The notes beneath the pieces were generated by a model. That model ran no database searches and was not told the origin of the DNA. It saw only the letters and a program-made list of their open reading frames with translations. This document shows, piece by piece, positions 62,900 through 64,000 of a DNA stretch of 64,000 bases (position 1 is the first letter of the stretch; every line of letters begins with the position of its first letter). The position numbers and the translations under genes are program-made. Origin of the DNA: an uncultured Algibacter sp. (lineage in GTDB: Bacteria > Bacteroidota > Bacteroidia > Flavobacteriales > Flavobacteriaceae); contig NZ_CANLZX010000011.1 of the NCBI RefSeq assembly GCF_947495675.1, positions 1-64,000 on the forward strand. Reading direction: 5' to 3'.

Positions 62900-62984
62900 A
62901 AGCAAGCATTTGGTAATAGTTTATAGTGACTAACTTATTTTCAAATAATTATATTAATTGTGTACTATTACCAATATCTTGCTT
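62900..62984. promoter_or_regulatory. Long inverted repeat before the SDR-cupin-NTF2 operon
   Basis: AAGCAAGCATTTGGTAATAG, plus T (62900-62920), is matched inverted by ACTATTACCAATATCTTGCT, plus T (62964-62984): 18 of 21 positions, 43-base spacer, 23 bases from the SDR start. It may be a pair of operator sites or a leader hairpin. Confidence 0.6.
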
Positions 62985-63250
62985 GTTACTTTTTATTGTA
63001 TTGTTTAGCTTTAAACCTCTTAATTGCTAAAAAACAATAAGGTTTATGATTCGTTACTTGCTATTACTGGTACTATTAGTTTTTTTATTTATAAGCCATT
63101 AGTAGGCTTAGTAAATTAAATTAGGAAGAATTTGTATCTAAGTAACTCAGTATCATCGATAAATACAAATGATATAGGACGAAACTATTGTTTTGTTGTC
63201 CGTAAAGTACTTTTTACTTATCTAAGCGTTTAGCTAAATACCTATGTTAC
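62985..63250. other. AT-rich region between the LytTR gene and the SDR operon
   Basis: Contains two small hairpins: AAACCT/AGGTTT with ATTG/CAAT at 63013-63045, and TAAGCC/GGCTTA at 63092-63110, either of which might end the minus-strand LytTR transcript. No open frame or RNA gene seen. Confidence 0.45.
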
Positions 63251-63991
63251 TTATATTGTGTGTAATCTGTTTAGTAGCTCTTCTTTTAAAGATTTACTAA
63301 CAGGTATGGCTTTTTTAGCAATTACAATATGACTTGTAGCTACTTCGTCAATTTGAGAGAGATTTATAATAAAGGAGCGATGTACTCTTATAAAATGTTG
63401 TTGCGGTAATTTTTCGACTAAATCTTTTAATGTCATTACCAATAAGTATTCTTTGATTTTTGAATATATGCGGCAGTAATTACGTTCTGCTTCAATATAT
63501 AATATATCTTTAATATCTACACGTACCATTTTTTCTGAATGCCTTACAAAAATACTATCGCTTAAAATAAAAGGTATTGATTTTTCAGTTAAAGGTTTAT
63601 TTATATGTGATTTAGATTTTATCCTATTTACGGTTAATTCTATTGCACGCTCTAAATCTAATTTTTTGAATGGTTTTGATATAAAAGCAAAGGGGTTTGT
63701 TGTTTTAGCTCTGTTAAAGTGAGCTTCATCTGCATTTCCAGTTAGATAGATAATGGGAATATTATGTGTTTTCTGCATAATTTGAGCAGTTTCAATACCA
63801 TCAATATTCCCTTTTAAATTTATATCTAAAAGTAAAATATCTGGTTGTTGTTGCTCTATATGAATTAATGCTTCTTCGCCTCTAGTTACTAATCCTGTTA
63901 CCTCATAACCTAGTGTTATAAGTTGTAGCGAAATATTTGCAGCAATAATCATTTCATCTTCAACAATTAGTATTTTAGTTTTTAATTCCAT
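63251..63991 (-). CDS. LytTR-family two-component response regulator
   Basis: 246 residues. Receiver domain near 5-125 (ILIVEDEMIIAANIS, phospho-acceptor in ILLLDINLKGNIDG near 54-67, conserved Thr in IIYLTGNADE, Lys in FISKPFKK). The LytTR DNA-binding domain near 145-246 has DILYIEAERNYCRIYSKIKE, LVMTLKDLVEKLP and FIRVHRSFIINLSQI. It starts 9 bases from the window edge, so its upstream partner (probably a histidine kinase) is not visible. It is on the same strand as the operon downstream and separated from it by 374 bases. Confidence 0.94.
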   Translation of the reverse strand: MELKTKILIVEDEMIIAANISLQLITLGYEVTGLVTRGEEALIHIEQQQPDILLLDINLKGNIDGIETAQIMQKTHNIPIIYLTGNADEAHFNRAKTTNPFAFISKPFKKLDLERAIELTVNRIKSKSHINKPLTEKSIPFILSDSIFVRHSEKMVRVDIKDILYIEAERNYCRIYSKIKEYLLVMTLKDLVEKLPQQHFIRVHRSFIINLSQIDEVATSHIVIAKKAIPVSKSLKEELLNRLHTI

Positions 63992-64000
63992 ATTAAGCTG

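Noticed and set aside
1..64000. tRNA, rRNA, insertion sequences, prophage genes
   Set aside because: All gaps were read on both strands; no cloverleaf-like GC-rich segment, transposase, integrase or phage gene was recognised.

Overview
The window is from a low-GC member of the Bacteroidota, almost certainly a marine-type Flavobacteriaceae. Evidence: AT-rich intergenic DNA; promoters of the TTG-N17..23-TAnnTTTG type; few Shine-Dalgarno sequences; many signal-peptide lipoproteins; and family-typical genes (GSIII glutamine synthetase, class II ribonucleotide reductase, fused isobutyryl-CoA mutase IcmF, DUF3078, DUF4197, DUF4252, DUF1684, DUF4920 and DUF6268 proteins). It looks like ordinary chromosome: no rRNA, tRNA, CRISPR array, prophage or insertion sequence was found.

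Layout. 0-6 kb: a truncated secreted SH3/coiled-coil protein with 20-residue repeats; a 700-base non-coding stretch; a BlaI/BlaR1-like sensor-repressor pair with a phased operator array; a Na+/Ca2+ antiporter; an unknown secreted protein. 6-20 kb: metabolism and translation (KDG kinase, divergent GSII and GSIII glutamine synthetases, DMT permease, PurM, DUF3078 protein, B12-dependent NrdJ, release factor 1, PyrF). 20-31 kb: DUF4197 lipoprotein, thioredoxin-like protein, OmpA protein with PA-x-Y-x-T-V repeats, PurU, IcmF, FUSC membrane protein, and a remnant of a second icmF-like 3' end. 31-45 kb: small lipoproteins, Lrp regulator, MFS permease, fluoride channel CrcB, M49 peptidase, MazG-like protein, IlvE, MnmD, epimerase, YceI. 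45-56 kb: grpE-dnaJ, then a same-strand run of NatA/NatB-like ABC exporter, MscS channel, DUF6268 protein, an NtrC-like response regulator without a DNA-binding domain, PPK2, M28 peptidase and a DinB-like secreted protein. 56-64 kb (minus strand): APC permease with DUF1624 membrane protein, then a mostly exported-protein operon (SDR, cupin, two NTF2-like proteins, a Rid-family lipoprotein) and a LytTR response regulator.

Points worth a second look: an intergenic element present three times (10.9, 42.4 and 53.8 kb), with conserved ends and exchangeable cores, always just after a plus-strand stop codon; the icmF C-terminal remnant at 30.7 kb; the 20-bp-phased operator array before blaI; the regulator with a GAFTSA loop and no helix-turn-helix; the exported Rid protein lacking the catalytic arginine, in an operon preceded by a long inverted repeat; a DnaJ with half a zinc finger; and two possible small-RNA units. 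I found no clear evidence for a completely new multi-gene system. The best candidate is the 59.0-62.9 kb operon.
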